Shown here: in pieces, positions 33,529-41,514 of the stretch
How positions within the stretch are numbered: position 1 is the stretch's first letter
How the letters are laid out: each line of letters begins with the position of its first letter
Source: DASRIA01 sp035650255
GTDB lineage: Bacteria > Actinomycetota > Thermoleophilia > Solirubrobacterales > JBBDJG01
Assembly (NCBI GenBank): GCA_035650255.1
Contig: DASRIA010000086.1
Location: 1 to 64,000, forward strand
DNA length: 64,000 nucleotides
Direction of reading: 5' to 3'
Position numbers and translations under genes: made by a program
The notes under the pieces: model-generated
Databases searched by the model: none
What the model saw: the letters and a program-made list of their open reading frames with translations, nothing else
What the model was told of the DNA's origin: nothing

Positions 33529-34257
33529 GTGCCTTTGCCGGCCGGCTCAGGCGGTTACGACGCCGTGCTGTTCGATGCGCTCGGCACCCTCGTGGAGCTC
33601 GAGCCCCCGTGGCCGCTGCTGCAGGCCGCCCTGGCCGCGCGCGGGGTCCAGGTCGATCAGGAGCAGGCGAAGGAGGCGATGCTGGCCGAGATGAGGTACT
33701 ACCGCGCGCACCACATGGACGGCCGGGACGAGCCCTCGCTCGGCGAGCTGCGCGGGCGCTGCGCGGCGGTGCTGCGGGAGCACCTGCCGTCCTCCGTCGC
33801 GGATCTCACGCCGGAAGACCTGGTCGACGTCCTGATGCTCGCGATCCGCTTCCAGCCCTACCCCGATGCGGCGCCGCTGCTCGGGCGGCTGCGGCACTTC
33901 GGCATCCGGACCGCGGTGGTGTCGAACTGGGACGTCTCCCTGCGCAGGATCCTGGGGGAGATCGGTCTCGGCGGCCTGGTCGACGAGATCGTGGTCTCCG
34001 CGGAGGCCGGCGTCCCGAAGCCTGCGCCGGAGATCTTCGAGATGGCGCTGCGAAAGCTACGATGCCCCGCGCGCGCGGCTCTGTTCGTCGGCGACTCACC
34101 CGAGACGGACATCGCGGGCGCGCAGCGCGCCGGACTGCGCGCCGTGCTGATCGATCGCACAGGCGCCGGGGGCAGTGGCGTCGAAGTGGAGTGCGTCAGC
34201 AGCCTCGAGAGCATTGCCGGGCTGCTCGCGCCACCGTCCCCTCTATCCGGCACATGA
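33529..34257 (+). CDS. HAD-superfamily hydrolase
   Basis: A 242-aa haloacid-dehalogenase-type hydrolase, probably a small-molecule phosphatase. Motif I is VLFDALGTLV, where the second Asp of DxD is replaced by Ala (DAL), as in 2-haloacid dehalogenase-like and some phosphatase members. Motif II is VVSNWD, and motif III/IV is KPAPEIF and FVGDSPETDIAGAQRAG. It starts at GTG 33529, 9 nt after the oxidoreductase stop, and overlaps the next gene as ATGA. Confidence 0.88.
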   Translation: MPLPAGSGGYDAVLFDALGTLVELEPPWPLLQAALAARGVQVDQEQAKEAMLAEMRYYRAHHMDGRDEPSLGELRGRCAAVLREHLPSSVADLTPEDLVDVLMLAIRFQPYPDAAPLLGRLRHFGIRTAVVSNWDVSLRRILGEIGLGGLVDEIVVSAEAGVPKPAPEIFEMALRKLRCPARAALFVGDSPETDIAGAQRAGLRAVLIDRTGAGGSGVEVECVSSLESIAGLLAPPSPLSGT

Positions 34258-34991
34258 CCAACGGACACGACCCGCAGGACTTCTCCGGCCTACCGAGCCC
34301 GCCGCCGGGCGAGCTCCCGCCCGAGCGCCGGCTGACCGCCTCCAAGGGGCTGATCGGGTTCCTCCTCGCGATCGTCGCGACGTTCTTCCTGGCCGGCATC
34401 GCGGGCGCCGGCATCGCCATCGCCGGGGGCGACCTCGACGGCCGCGGCTTCATCTTCGTGGGGACGCTGATCCAGGACGGGGCGTTGATCGCGGCCGCCT
34501 TCTTCATCACCGCCGACCTGGGGCGGACCACCGGGCGGACCTTCGGCCTGCGTCCCTTCCAGCGGTCCGCGTTCAAGTGGCTGGTGGCGGCGTTCTTCGC
34601 CTACTACGCGCTGGCGATCGTCTACGCGCTGATCTTCAGCCCGCCCGAGGAGGAGCTGCCGAAGGAGCTGGGCGCCGAGGACAGCGTCGGCCTCGCGATC
34701 GCAACCGGAGTCCTGCTGATCGCGATCGCGCCCATCGCGGAGGAGGTCTTCTTCCGCGGTTTCCTCTACCAGTCGTTTCGCAACAGCTTCGGCGTGTGGC
34801 CGGGGGCGATCCTGAGCGGGCTCGTCTTCGGCGTCATCCACCTCGAGTTCTTCAAGCTCGTGCAGCTCGCGATCCTGGGAGTGATCCTGGCGCTGCTGTT
34901 CGAGAAGACGCGCTCGCTGTGGCCGCCGATCATGCTGCACGCGATCAACAACACGCTGGCATTCATCTATCTGATGTCCGACTCCGGCTGA
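34254..34991 (+). CDS. CPBP-family intramembrane metalloprotease
   Basis: A 245-aa membrane protein with six or seven helices. The CPBP (Abi/Rce1-like) signature is complete: APIAEEVFFRGFLYQ with the EExxxR motif, GVIHLEFFKLVQLAILG with the first His, and MLHAINNTLAF with the HxxxN/B motif. It starts at ATG 34254 inside the HAD stop. Such proteases cleave prenylated or membrane peptides; the substrate is unknown. It converges on the patatin gene with a 13-nt gap. Confidence 0.92.
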   Translation: MTNGHDPQDFSGLPSPPPGELPPERRLTASKGLIGFLLAIVATFFLAGIAGAGIAIAGGDLDGRGFIFVGTLIQDGALIAAAFFITADLGRTTGRTFGLRPFQRSAFKWLVAAFFAYYALAIVYALIFSPPEEELPKELGAEDSVGLAIATGVLLIAIAPIAEEVFFRGFLYQSFRNSFGVWPGAILSGLVFGVIHLEFFKLVQLAILGVILALLFEKTRSLWPPIMLHAINNTLAFIYLMSDSG

Positions 34992-35004
34992 CGCCCGGCC
35001 GGTG

Positions 35005-36138
35005 TTACGGCGCGGCGACGGCCTGCGGGCGGCTGCGCTTGCGCGTGTTGCTCGCGCGGCGGTAGCGGTCGAGCACGCGCGTGGCGTGCTCGTAGCCCTG
35101 GAGGATCAGGCGCGGCCACTTGCGGCGGTCGATGAAGAGGTCGTAGAAGCGCCAGCCGTGCACCTCGGTGAAGTCGACCGGGTCGATCAGGATCAGCTTG
35201 CGGCCCAGCCGGCGCGCGCTGCGGCGGGCCAGCTCCAGGTGACCGGCGTAGCTGATCTGCCGGCTCGCGGTCATGAAGCCCATCGTGCGCTCGGTCCAGC
35301 CCGAGATGTCCTCGCCCTCGAACCCGCGGGGCAGGATCGTGTTGACGCCGACGACGACGTCGAGGCGCTCGTGCTCGAGCAGCGGCTCCGCGGGAAAGAC
35401 GTCCACGACGCCCCCGTCCGCGTACAGATGCCCGTCGACGCGCACCGACTCGACCAGCAGCGGCAGCGCGATCGCGATCCGCACGAGCTCGGCGATGGTC
35501 AGGTTGGGAGTCAGCTTGGACCCGAAGGTCTCGAGCCGGTTGAGGTCGATGTTGTAGACCTCGGAGTAGATCGGGATGGGCGACTCGCCGAGCGTCATGT
35601 GCCACAGCTGGCGGTCGAACAGCTTCTCGATCGCCTCGCCCTTCGCCAGGCCCGTGAACCCGCGCATCGCGGCCATCGCGAACCTCGGCAGCCGCGTCCA
35701 CTGGATGTCGAGGTAGTCCTCGGGCTGCCAGTTGAGCGACTGGTTCACCATCTCCTGCGCGGTCAGCCCCGACGCCATCATCGACCCCCACAGCGCGGAG
35801 CCCGAGCAGACCGAGATCGCCTGCGGCTCGATGCCGGCCTCCTCCAGGGCGCGAGCGACTCCGACGGCCGACACGCAGGCCCCGCTGCCTCCGGAGAGCA
35901 GCAGGCCGACTTTCTTGTTGCGCAGCGAAGGGATCGGGCGCGCCTTGAACGGCGGGAAGATCCTGGTCTGGGCCTTCTCGGGGCGGTCGACGAACGGCAG
36001 CGGCAGGAGCGCGCGCCGCGCGGTGCGGGCGGCGTCGACGTTGGAGACGAATCGCGTCCCCAGCGCCCGCACGTCGTCGAGCCGGGAGACCTGCTGCTTG
36101 AGGTTGAACGGGTCCAGCGAGTCCAGCGGCGAGCGCAT
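35005..36138 (-). CDS. Patatin-like phospholipase family protein with altered nucleophile elbow
   Basis: A 377-aa protein whose core follows the patatin fold: glycine-rich oxyanion loop LLSGGSGACVSAVGVARALEE near 79-99, nucleophile region AISVCSGSALWGSMMA near 107-122 and catalytic Asp in LYADGGVVDVFPAEPLL. The elbow reads VCSGSAL instead of GxSxG, so activity is uncertain. A basic C-terminal tail (NTRKRSRPQ) follows. A GGAAGG box lies 5 nt before ATG 36138. It is divergent from pyrE. Confidence 0.85.
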   Translation of the reverse strand: MRSPLDSLDPFNLKQQVSRLDDVRALGTRFVSNVDAARTARRALLPLPFVDRPEKAQTRIFPPFKARPIPSLRNKKVGLLLSGGSGACVSAVGVARALEEAGIEPQAISVCSGSALWGSMMASGLTAQEMVNQSLNWQPEDYLDIQWTRLPRFAMAAMRGFTGLAKGEAIEKLFDRQLWHMTLGESPIPIYSEVYNIDLNRLETFGSKLTPNLTIAELVRIAIALPLLVESVRVDGHLYADGGVVDVFPAEPLLEHERLDVVVGVNTILPRGFEGEDISGWTERTMGFMTASRQISYAGHLELARRSARRLGRKLILIDPVDFTEVHGWRFYDLFIDRRKWPRLILQGYEHATRVLDRYRRASNTRKRSRPQAVAAP

Positions 36139-36170
36139 CGGGACCTTCCGGTGGGGGGCAGCGGCGGCAC

Positions 36171-36176
36171 TAGGAT
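36171..36176 (+). promoter_or_regulatory. Candidate -10 element (TAGGAT) for pyrE
   Basis: TAGGAT lies 9 nt before the TTG start of pyrE, predicting a 2-3 nt leader or leaderless mRNA; no ribosome binding site is seen in the 47-bp divergent gap. Confidence 0.35.
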
Positions 36177-36185
36177 AGCGGCGCC

Positions 36186-36740
36186 TTGAGCCCCCGCGAG
36201 CGCCTCCTCGACACGTTGCGGACCCATGCTCTCGTCATCGGCGAGGTGACCCTCGCCAGCGGGCGCACCGCCCAGTACTACGTGGACGCGCGCCGCGCGC
36301 TCCTGACCCGGGCCGGGTTCACGGCGGCGGGCGAGCTGGTCGCGGCTGAAGCCGAGCGGCTCGGGGCCGCGGCGGTGGGCGGGCCGACGCTGGGAGCCGA
36401 CCCGATCGCGTGCTCGGTGCTGTGCGCGTCCGACCGCCTGAAGGCCTTCTTCGTCCGCAAGGAGCGCAAGGAGCACGGGCTGCAGCGCTGGATCGAGGGA
36501 CCGCCGATCGAGGCAGGGGAGCGCGCCCTGGTCGTGGAGGACGTCGTCACGTCAGGCGGGTCGCTGGTCGACGCCATCGAGCGGCTGCGGGAGGAGGGAG
36601 TGGCGCTGGCCGGCGCGCTGACAGTGGTGGACCGGCTGGCGGGAGGCGCGGCCGCGATCGAAGCGGCCCTGGGACCGGACGCCCCGTACATCTCCCTGTT
36701 CACGATCGACGACGTGTATCCGGACCGGCCCGACCGCTAG
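36186..36740 (+). CDS. pyrE: Orotate phosphoribosyltransferase
   Basis: A 184-aa enzyme transferring orotate to PRPP in pyrimidine synthesis. The PRPP loop is ALVVEDVVTSGGSLVDAI near 117-134, with FFVRKERKEHG as the flexible catalytic loop and FTLASGR-like VTLASGRTAQYYVDAR at the N-terminus. Start TTG 36186. Length is normal for the short bacterial form. Confidence 0.95.
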   Translation: MSPRERLLDTLRTHALVIGEVTLASGRTAQYYVDARRALLTRAGFTAAGELVAAEAERLGAAAVGGPTLGADPIACSVLCASDRLKAFFVRKERKEHGLQRWIEGPPIEAGERALVVEDVVTSGGSLVDAIERLREEGVALAGALTVVDRLAGGAAAIEAALGPDAPYISLFTIDDVYPDRPDR

Positions 36741-36796
36741 CGCCAGGCCTGTTGCAACGCTGACACCTTCGCCGCACGCACTCCAGGAAGGCCGGA

Positions 36797-36802
36797 TATG
36801 CT
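36797..36802 (+). promoter_or_regulatory. Candidate -10 element (TATGCT) for the 30-aa ORF
   Basis: TATGCT fits TANNNT; a start point 6-7 nt downstream would fall on the first G of the ribosome binding site at 36809-36819, giving a minimal 16-nt leader before the ATG at 36825. Confidence 0.4.
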
Positions 36803-36824
36803 CGCGCCGGGAGGTGGAGCTTGG

Positions 36825-36917
36825 ATGCTTGCCGGTGTCCTGATACTCGTAGGTAGCGCTCAAATACTCGCCTTGTTGTTCGCGCTCGCGCTTTGCCGCG
36901 CCGGCGACGACTGCTGA
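36825..36917 (+). CDS. Putative 30-residue single-pass membrane peptide
   Basis: The frame ATG-CTT-GCC to TGA encodes 30 residues: an almost purely hydrophobic helix (LAGVLILVGSAQILALLFAL) followed by a short polar end with two Cys and two Asp (CRAGDDC). The ribosome binding site GGGAGGTGGAG at 36809-36819, spaced 8 nt from the ATG, is the strongest in the window, which is the main reason to believe it. It stands between pyrE and the GT17 gene. No function is known; a regulator of a membrane complex or a toxin-like peptide are possibilities. Confidence 0.6.
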   Translation: MLAGVLILVGSAQILALLFALALCRAGDDC

Positions 36918-36958
36918 GCGGCGGTCGCTGCAGAGCGGGAACGCTGCCGCTCGCGGGG

Positions 36959-36964
36959 TAGCCT
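36959..36964 (+). promoter_or_regulatory. Candidate -10 element (TAGCCT) for a leaderless GT17 gene
   Basis: TAGCCT is followed by 5 nt and then the ATG at 36970, a leaderless spacing within one base of the usual value; no ribosome binding site is present. Confidence 0.35.
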
Positions 36965-36969
36965 GGTTC

Positions 36970-37782
36970 ATGGCCGTCTACTCCTGCGTTCCGTTCTTCA
37001 ACGAGTTCCACCTGCTCGATCTCAAGATCGCCGAGGAGCTCGACGTCGTCGACCGGCTCGTGATCGCCGAGTCCGACATGACCTTCCAGGGCGCGCGCAA
37101 GCCGCTGCACCTGAAAGGCAACCCGAAGTACCGTCATCCAAAGATCGACCTGGTGCTGCTCGAGGGCCGGTTCGATCCGGGGCCGTGGACCGAGGACGTT
37201 GCGACACTGCGGCGCACGACGTCGGGGCCTTGGGGCAACGAGGCGTTGCAGCGGAACGCACTGCTGCGAGAGTGCGAGGACGACGATGTCTTCATCGTGG
37301 CCGACGTCGACGAGATCAACACGCGCGAGGACATCCCGCTGATCGTCGAGCAGGCGCGCGCGCACGGTCACGTCAAGCTCAGGCAGGCGCTCTACTACTA
37401 CAAGCTGAACCTCCGCGTGCAGGCGGCCGGGGACGCGGTGTACTGGAACCGCGCGCTCGCCGTTACCGGCCGGTATCTGCGCGAGACCGGGCTTTCGCTC
37501 CACGACGTGCGCAGGACGCAGGGCAACTCCTTGATGCCTACGCGGGGAAAGCACTTCAGCTACCTGGCCGACGCACGCGGCATCTCGGAGAAGATCCGCA
37601 GCTTCGCCCACGCGGAGCTGAACCTGTCGCGGTTCACCGACCCGGCCGAGATCGAGGCCCGCATGCGGGATCACATCGATCCGTTCGAGCGCGAGTTCGA
37701 GCTCGAGCGCGTCGAGATCGACGACTCCTATCCCACGGCGCTCCTCGACGACCTCGAGGCATGGCACGACTACATCGCCTGA
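36970..37782 (+). CDS. Glycosyltransferase family 17-like protein
   Basis: A 270-aa cytoplasmic-type transferase resembling GT17 (beta-1,4-mannosyl-glycoprotein beta-1,4-N-acetylglucosaminyltransferase family). Features are CVPFFNEFHLLDLKIAEEL at the N-terminus, IAESDMTFQGARKPLHLK, WGNEALQRNALL, and the DVDE metal-binding motif in VFIVADVDEIN. Bacterial members are usually in surface-polysaccharide loci; here it stands alone, so donor and acceptor are unknown. Confidence 0.85.
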   Translation: MAVYSCVPFFNEFHLLDLKIAEELDVVDRLVIAESDMTFQGARKPLHLKGNPKYRHPKIDLVLLEGRFDPGPWTEDVATLRRTTSGPWGNEALQRNALLRECEDDDVFIVADVDEINTREDIPLIVEQARAHGHVKLRQALYYYKLNLRVQAAGDAVYWNRALAVTGRYLRETGLSLHDVRRTQGNSLMPTRGKHFSYLADARGISEKIRSFAHAELNLSRFTDPAEIEARMRDHIDPFEREFELERVEIDDSYPTALLDDLEAWHDYIA

Positions 37783-37802
37783 GCAGCCGCGCAACCCTTC
37801 AC

Positions 37803-37819
37803 CCGCGCCCGCGGCGCGG
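37803..37819. terminator. Short GC-rich hairpin after the GT17 gene
   Basis: CCGCGCC pairs with GGCGCGG around CGC, 21 nt past the GT17 stop and upstream of the methyltransferase gene. It is a plausible terminator without a T-run. Confidence 0.35.
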
Positions 37820-37854
37820 TACCTTCCCTCCGTCAACCCTGAAGGGAGAACGCC

Positions 37855-38679
37855 GTGTCATCCACCGCCCCTGACGCCGAGCTCAAGGCACGCCACCGTG
37901 CGATGTGGGCCTCCGGCGACTACCCGTCCATGGTCGAGACGTTCCTCCTGCCGCTGGGACCGCGCCTCGTCGAAGCCGCCGGCATCGGCCCCGGGATGCG
38001 CGTGCTCGACGTCGCCGCCGGCACGGGCAACGCGTCGATACCCGCGGCCAAGACCGGCGCGGAGGTCACCGCCAGCGATCTGACGCCCGAGCTGCTCGAG
38101 GCCGGCCGCGGCCGCGCCGCGGCGGAGGGGGTGACCCTCGAATGGGCCGAGGCCGACGCGGAGCACCTTCCGTTCGAGGACGAGTCGTTCGACGTCGTGA
38201 TGTCGTCGATCGGCGCCATGTTCGCGCCCCGCCACCAGGACGTCGCCGACGAGCTGGTGCGGGTGTGCCGCCCGGGCGGCACGATCGGCCTGCTCAGCTG
38301 GACTCCCGAGGGCATGATCGGTGCGCTCTTCCGGACGATGGGACCGTTCGCCCCGCCGCCTCCGCCGGGCGCCAGCCCCCCGCCGCTGTGGGGCAGCGAG
38401 GATCACGTGCGCGAGCTGTTCGGCGACCGCGTCGACTTCCGCACGATGGAGCGCGAGATGCTGGAGATCACCGCCTTCGAGAAGCCGCGCGACTACGGCG
38501 AGCACTTCAAGGAGAAATACGGCCCCACGATCGCCGCTCAGGCCAACGCGCGCAAGAACGGTCAGGAGGCGGAGTTCAACGAGGCGGTCGACCGGTTCTG
38601 CGACGAGTGGAACCTGGGCTCAGCCGACAAGGCGCGCTTCGAGCAGGAATACCTGGTCACCGTCGGCACACGGGCTTAG
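37855..38679 (+). CDS. Class I SAM-dependent methyltransferase (UbiE/Methyltransf_11 type)
   Basis: A 274-aa methyltransferase. SAM-binding motif I is VLDVAAGTGNASIPAAKTG near 43-61, the acidic ASDLTPELLEAGR follows, motif II is FDVVMSSIGAMFAP and motif III is LVRVCRPGGTIGLLSW. A Pro-rich loop precedes the C-terminal cap domain. Start GTG 37855 has GAAGGGAG about 6 nt upstream. The small-molecule substrate is unknown. Confidence 0.9.
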   Translation: MSSTAPDAELKARHRAMWASGDYPSMVETFLLPLGPRLVEAAGIGPGMRVLDVAAGTGNASIPAAKTGAEVTASDLTPELLEAGRGRAAAEGVTLEWAEADAEHLPFEDESFDVVMSSIGAMFAPRHQDVADELVRVCRPGGTIGLLSWTPEGMIGALFRTMGPFAPPPPPGASPPPLWGSEDHVRELFGDRVDFRTMEREMLEITAFEKPRDYGEHFKEKYGPTIAAQANARKNGQEAEFNEAVDRFCDEWNLGSADKARFEQEYLVTVGTRA

Positions 38680-38684
38680 AAACG

Positions 38685-38712
38685 CCGGATTTCGCCTAGC
38701 CGCGAAATCCGG
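38685..38712. terminator. Hairpin between methyltransferase gene and tRNA-Arg (bidirectional terminator)
   Basis: An 11-bp perfect stem (CCGGATTTCGC / GCGAAATCCGG) closes a 6-nt loop, starting 6 nt after the methyltransferase stop and ending 16 nt from the 3' end of the opposing tRNA gene. Confidence 0.65.
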
Positions 38713-38728
38713 GAGCTCCGTGCTGCGA

Positions 38729-38802
<74 letters not shown>

Positions 38803-38826
38803 AGGGCGCGGGTTGAACGCGCGCAA

Positions 38827-38832
38827 TAGATT
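38827..38832 (+). promoter_or_regulatory. Candidate -10 element (TAGATT) for a leaderless hydrolase gene
   Basis: TAGATT is followed by exactly 6 nt and then GTG 38839, the spacing expected for transcription starting on the start codon; there is no ribosome binding site. Confidence 0.45.
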
Positions 38833-38838
38833 CTAGGC

Positions 38839-39660
38839 GTGGCCGGGGCACCCCCCAAGACGGTCGACGGGATCGCCTACCGCGAGGAGCTGCCGGCCGC
38901 CGCCGAAAGCTCCGCGCCGGCCGCCCTGTTCCTGCACGGGTACCCGACGTCCTCCTACCTGTGGCGCAACGTCCTGCCCGCGGCCGCGGCGGCCGGGTAC
39001 CGGGCGATCGCGCCCGACCTGCCGGGGTTCGGCGACTCGCCGGCCGACCTGCCCGGCACGTGGGAGCGCCAGGTCGAGCACGTGGAGCGCTTCCGCCGTG
39101 GGCTCGGCCTCGAGCAGCTCGTGCTCGGCGTCCACGACTGGGGCGGGCTGATCGGGCTGCGGTGGGCGTGCGACCACCCGGATGCCGTGCGCGCGCTCGT
39201 GATCACGGACACCGGCTTCTTCCCCGACGGGCGCTGGCACGGCATGGCCAAGACGCTGCGCACGGAGGGAGAGGGCGAGCAGGTGCTCGCCAACATCAAC
39301 CGCGACCTGTTCGGGATGGCGCTGCGCCAGATCAGCTCCGCCGTGCCCGACGACGCGATCGACGAGTTCTGGAAGGCCTACGGCGACGAGCAGCGGCGGC
39401 GTGCACAGCTCGACCTCTACCGCTCGGGCGACTTCTCGAAGCTCGAGGCCTACGACGGCAGGCTGGCGGCGCTCGGCGTCCCGGCGGTGATCGTCTGGGG
39501 GGCGAAGGACGAGTTCGCGCCCGTGGGGGGCGCCCACCGCTTCCACAAGCAGCTGCCGGAGGCGGCGCTGGTGGTGCTGGAGGACGCGGGGCACTTCGTG
39601 ATGGAGGACGATCCGAGCCGGGTCGCCGCCGAGGTCCGCTCCTTCCTCGGATCTCTCTGA
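38839..39660 (+). CDS. Alpha/beta hydrolase with Asp nucleophile (dehalogenase/epoxide hydrolase-like)
   Basis: A 273-aa hydrolase close in layout to haloalkane dehalogenases: LFLHGYPTSSYLWRNVLP near 32-49, nucleophile elbow GVHDWGGLIGL with Asp and the following Trp, acid Asp in IVWGAKDEFAP and catalytic His in EDAGHFVMEDD. Haloalkane dehalogenases of the LinB type have Asn after HG to hold halide; here it is Tyr, so epoxide or ester hydrolysis is as likely. GTG start. It stands alone between the tRNA and the ABC operon. Confidence 0.87.
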   Translation: MAGAPPKTVDGIAYREELPAAAESSAPAALFLHGYPTSSYLWRNVLPAAAAAGYRAIAPDLPGFGDSPADLPGTWERQVEHVERFRRGLGLEQLVLGVHDWGGLIGLRWACDHPDAVRALVITDTGFFPDGRWHGMAKTLRTEGEGEQVLANINRDLFGMALRQISSAVPDDAIDEFWKAYGDEQRRRAQLDLYRSGDFSKLEAYDGRLAALGVPAVIVWGAKDEFAPVGGAHRFHKQLPEAALVVLEDAGHFVMEDDPSRVAAEVRSFLGSL

Positions 39661-39819
39661 GCCACCGGCAGGTCTACCCCGCGCGATTCCGGGGCATAGG
39701 TGTAACGTGCATAACCGTGGGACGCCCCCCGCAGCCCGGAAGGGAAAGGGCGGGGCGCGCCCGAATAGAGGAGAGGTGAAGTTCCTGCACGTTCGCATCC
39801 ATGTCCTAAAGGGGGCAAC
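39661..39819 (+). promoter_or_regulatory. Leader and promoter region of the peptide ABC operon
   Basis: This 159-bp gap holds a TAACGT (39703-39708) that could act as a -10, and a GC-rich CGCCCC/GGGGCG hairpin (39723-39757). Next comes GAGGAGAGG, which is not followed by a start codon. A tiny ATG-TCC-TAA frame precedes the AAAGGGGG ribosome binding site, 7 nt before the TTG start at 39820. The long structured leader may control expression. Confidence 0.35.
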
Positions 39820-41475
39820 TTGATCGCGCGCTCGCTAAAAGCCGGCCTGGTAACGCTGGTTCTCGTACTTTCGGCCTTCTTCATCGCCGCCTGCGGCGAC
39901 GACGACAGTGGTGGAGGCGGTGAAGGCAAGACGGGAGGCACGATCAAGATCGGCCATACGTCGATGCCCGACTACCTCGACCCGGCGCTGTCGTTCACCG
40001 TGGACGGCTGGCAGGCGCTGCTGCAGGCCTATCCGGGCCTGCTGACGTTCCCCCACGAGAGCGGGCCCGCCGGCGCGGAGCCGGTCCCGGGCCTCGCCGA
40101 GGACATGCCCGAGATCTCGGCGGACGGCCGCACCTACCGGCTGCGGCTGCGTGAGAACCTGAGGTTCTCGGACGGCTCGCCCGTCCAGGCGTCGGACTTC
40201 AAGGGCTCGATCGAGCGGATGCTCGCGCAGGACTCCCAGGGAGCCTCCTTCTACACCAGCATCGAAGGTGCCGAGGACTACCTGAAGACGAAGCGTGGCG
40301 GCATCGACGGGATCGAGGCCAACGACCAGAGCCGTGAGATCACCATCCGGCTGACGGAGCCGCGCGGCTCGTTCACCTACGAGCTCGCGATCCCGTTCTC
40401 GGCCGTGGTCCCCGGCGACACGCCGAAGTCGAACCAGACCAGGAACCCCCCGCCCGGCGCGGGCCGCTACGTGATCCGCAACGTGCGAATCAACCGCGGC
40501 TACGAGATGGTCAAGAACCCGAACTTCTCGACCAGCCTCGAGGGCACCGCGGTGGACGCCGGCAAGGCCGACCAGTTCGACGTCGGTATCTACGGCTCCG
40601 AGGCGAACCAGGTCACGCGCATCACGCGTAACGAGCTCGACTTCATGGTCGACAACCCGCCGGCCGACCGGGTGGCGGAGCTGAAGAGCAGGTTCGAGGG
40701 CACACGGTTCCGTCAGTTCGTGACCCCCTCGACGTTCTACTTCTTCCTGAACACCGAGACGCCGCCCTTCGACGACCTGAAGGTGCGCCAGGCGGTGAAC
40801 CACGCGATCGACCCGGACGCGATCAACCGCGTCCAGGGTGGCGTGATCGCGCCGCAGAACACGTTCCTGCCGCCGCCGGTCCCGGGCTACCAGGACTGGC
40901 CGGACCTGTACCCGCACGACCTGAACAAGGCCAAGGCGCTGATCCGGGAAGCGGGCGCCGACGGCGAGAGCGTGACCGTCTGGGGTAACCCGGAGAGCCC
41001 GACCAAGGAGACGGTCGAGTACTACGCCGACGTGCTGAACGAGATCGGCCTCGACGCCGAGGTGAGGATCATCGCGGCCTCGACGTACTTCACGACGGTC
41101 GGTGACCGCTCCACCAAGGCGCAGACCGGTTGGTACAACTGGTTCCAGGACTACCCGCACCCGGCGGACTTCATCGACATCCTCCAGAACCCGGACAACG
41201 TGAAGGCCACGGGTAACAACAACGTCCAGTACAACGTGGACGACAAGGAGCTGGCGCGCAAGATCAACGCGGCCGCGGCCGAGCCCGAGCTGACCGACGA
41301 GGTCAAGAAGCAGTGGGCCGACATCGACCGCGAGATCCAGGAGAAGGCGTACGGCGCCATCTACGGGACGCGCAAGCAGTCGACCTTCTTCTCGGACCGG
41401 ATGGACTTCGAGAACTGCAAGGGCGACAACTTCGCGGTCGGGACACACGACTGGGCGCAGTTCTGCCTGAAGTAA
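39820..41475 (+). CDS. Peptide-type ABC transporter substrate-binding lipoprotein (SBP family 5)
   Basis: A 551-aa secreted lipoprotein. The signal ends in FFIAACGDDD with a good lipobox (Cys about 25), and a Gly-rich linker follows. The mature part follows SBP family 5: IKIGHTSMPDYLDPALSF, LAEDMPEISADGRTYRLRLRE-type start, DDLKVRQAVNHAIDPDAIN, and a GWYNWFQDYPHPADF ligand-site region. It likely binds oligopeptides or other small solutes and passes them to the four downstream components. TTG start with AAAGGGGG box. Confidence 0.94.
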   Translation: MIARSLKAGLVTLVLVLSAFFIAACGDDDSGGGGEGKTGGTIKIGHTSMPDYLDPALSFTVDGWQALLQAYPGLLTFPHESGPAGAEPVPGLAEDMPEISADGRTYRLRLRENLRFSDGSPVQASDFKGSIERMLAQDSQGASFYTSIEGAEDYLKTKRGGIDGIEANDQSREITIRLTEPRGSFTYELAIPFSAVVPGDTPKSNQTRNPPPGAGRYVIRNVRINRGYEMVKNPNFSTSLEGTAVDAGKADQFDVGIYGSEANQVTRITRNELDFMVDNPPADRVAELKSRFEGTRFRQFVTPSTFYFFLNTETPPFDDLKVRQAVNHAIDPDAINRVQGGVIAPQNTFLPPPVPGYQDWPDLYPHDLNKAKALIREAGADGESVTVWGNPESPTKETVEYYADVLNEIGLDAEVRIIAASTYFTTVGDRSTKAQTGWYNWFQDYPHPADFIDILQNPDNVKATGNNNVQYNVDDKELARKINAAAAEPELTDEVKKQWADIDREIQEKAYGAIYGTRKQSTFFSDRMDFENCKGDNFAVGTHDWAQFCLK

Positions 41476-41485
41476 TCAGCTGACC

Positions 41486-41514
41486 CGGAGAGGGCGCCAT
41501 CGGCGCCCTCTCCG
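41486..41514 (+). terminator. 13-bp hairpin between binding protein and permease genes
   Basis: CGGAGAGGGCGCC pairs perfectly with GGCGCCCTCTCCG around the loop ATC and ends one base before the ATG at 41515. Such hairpins between binding-protein and permease genes stabilise the first mRNA segment and reduce read-through. It also leaves no room for a ribosome binding site for the permease gene. Confidence 0.7.

Noticed and set aside
39801..39809. A Met-Ser-stop mini-ORF before the binding-protein gene
   Set aside because: Two codons directly overlapping the ribosome binding site; most likely chance.
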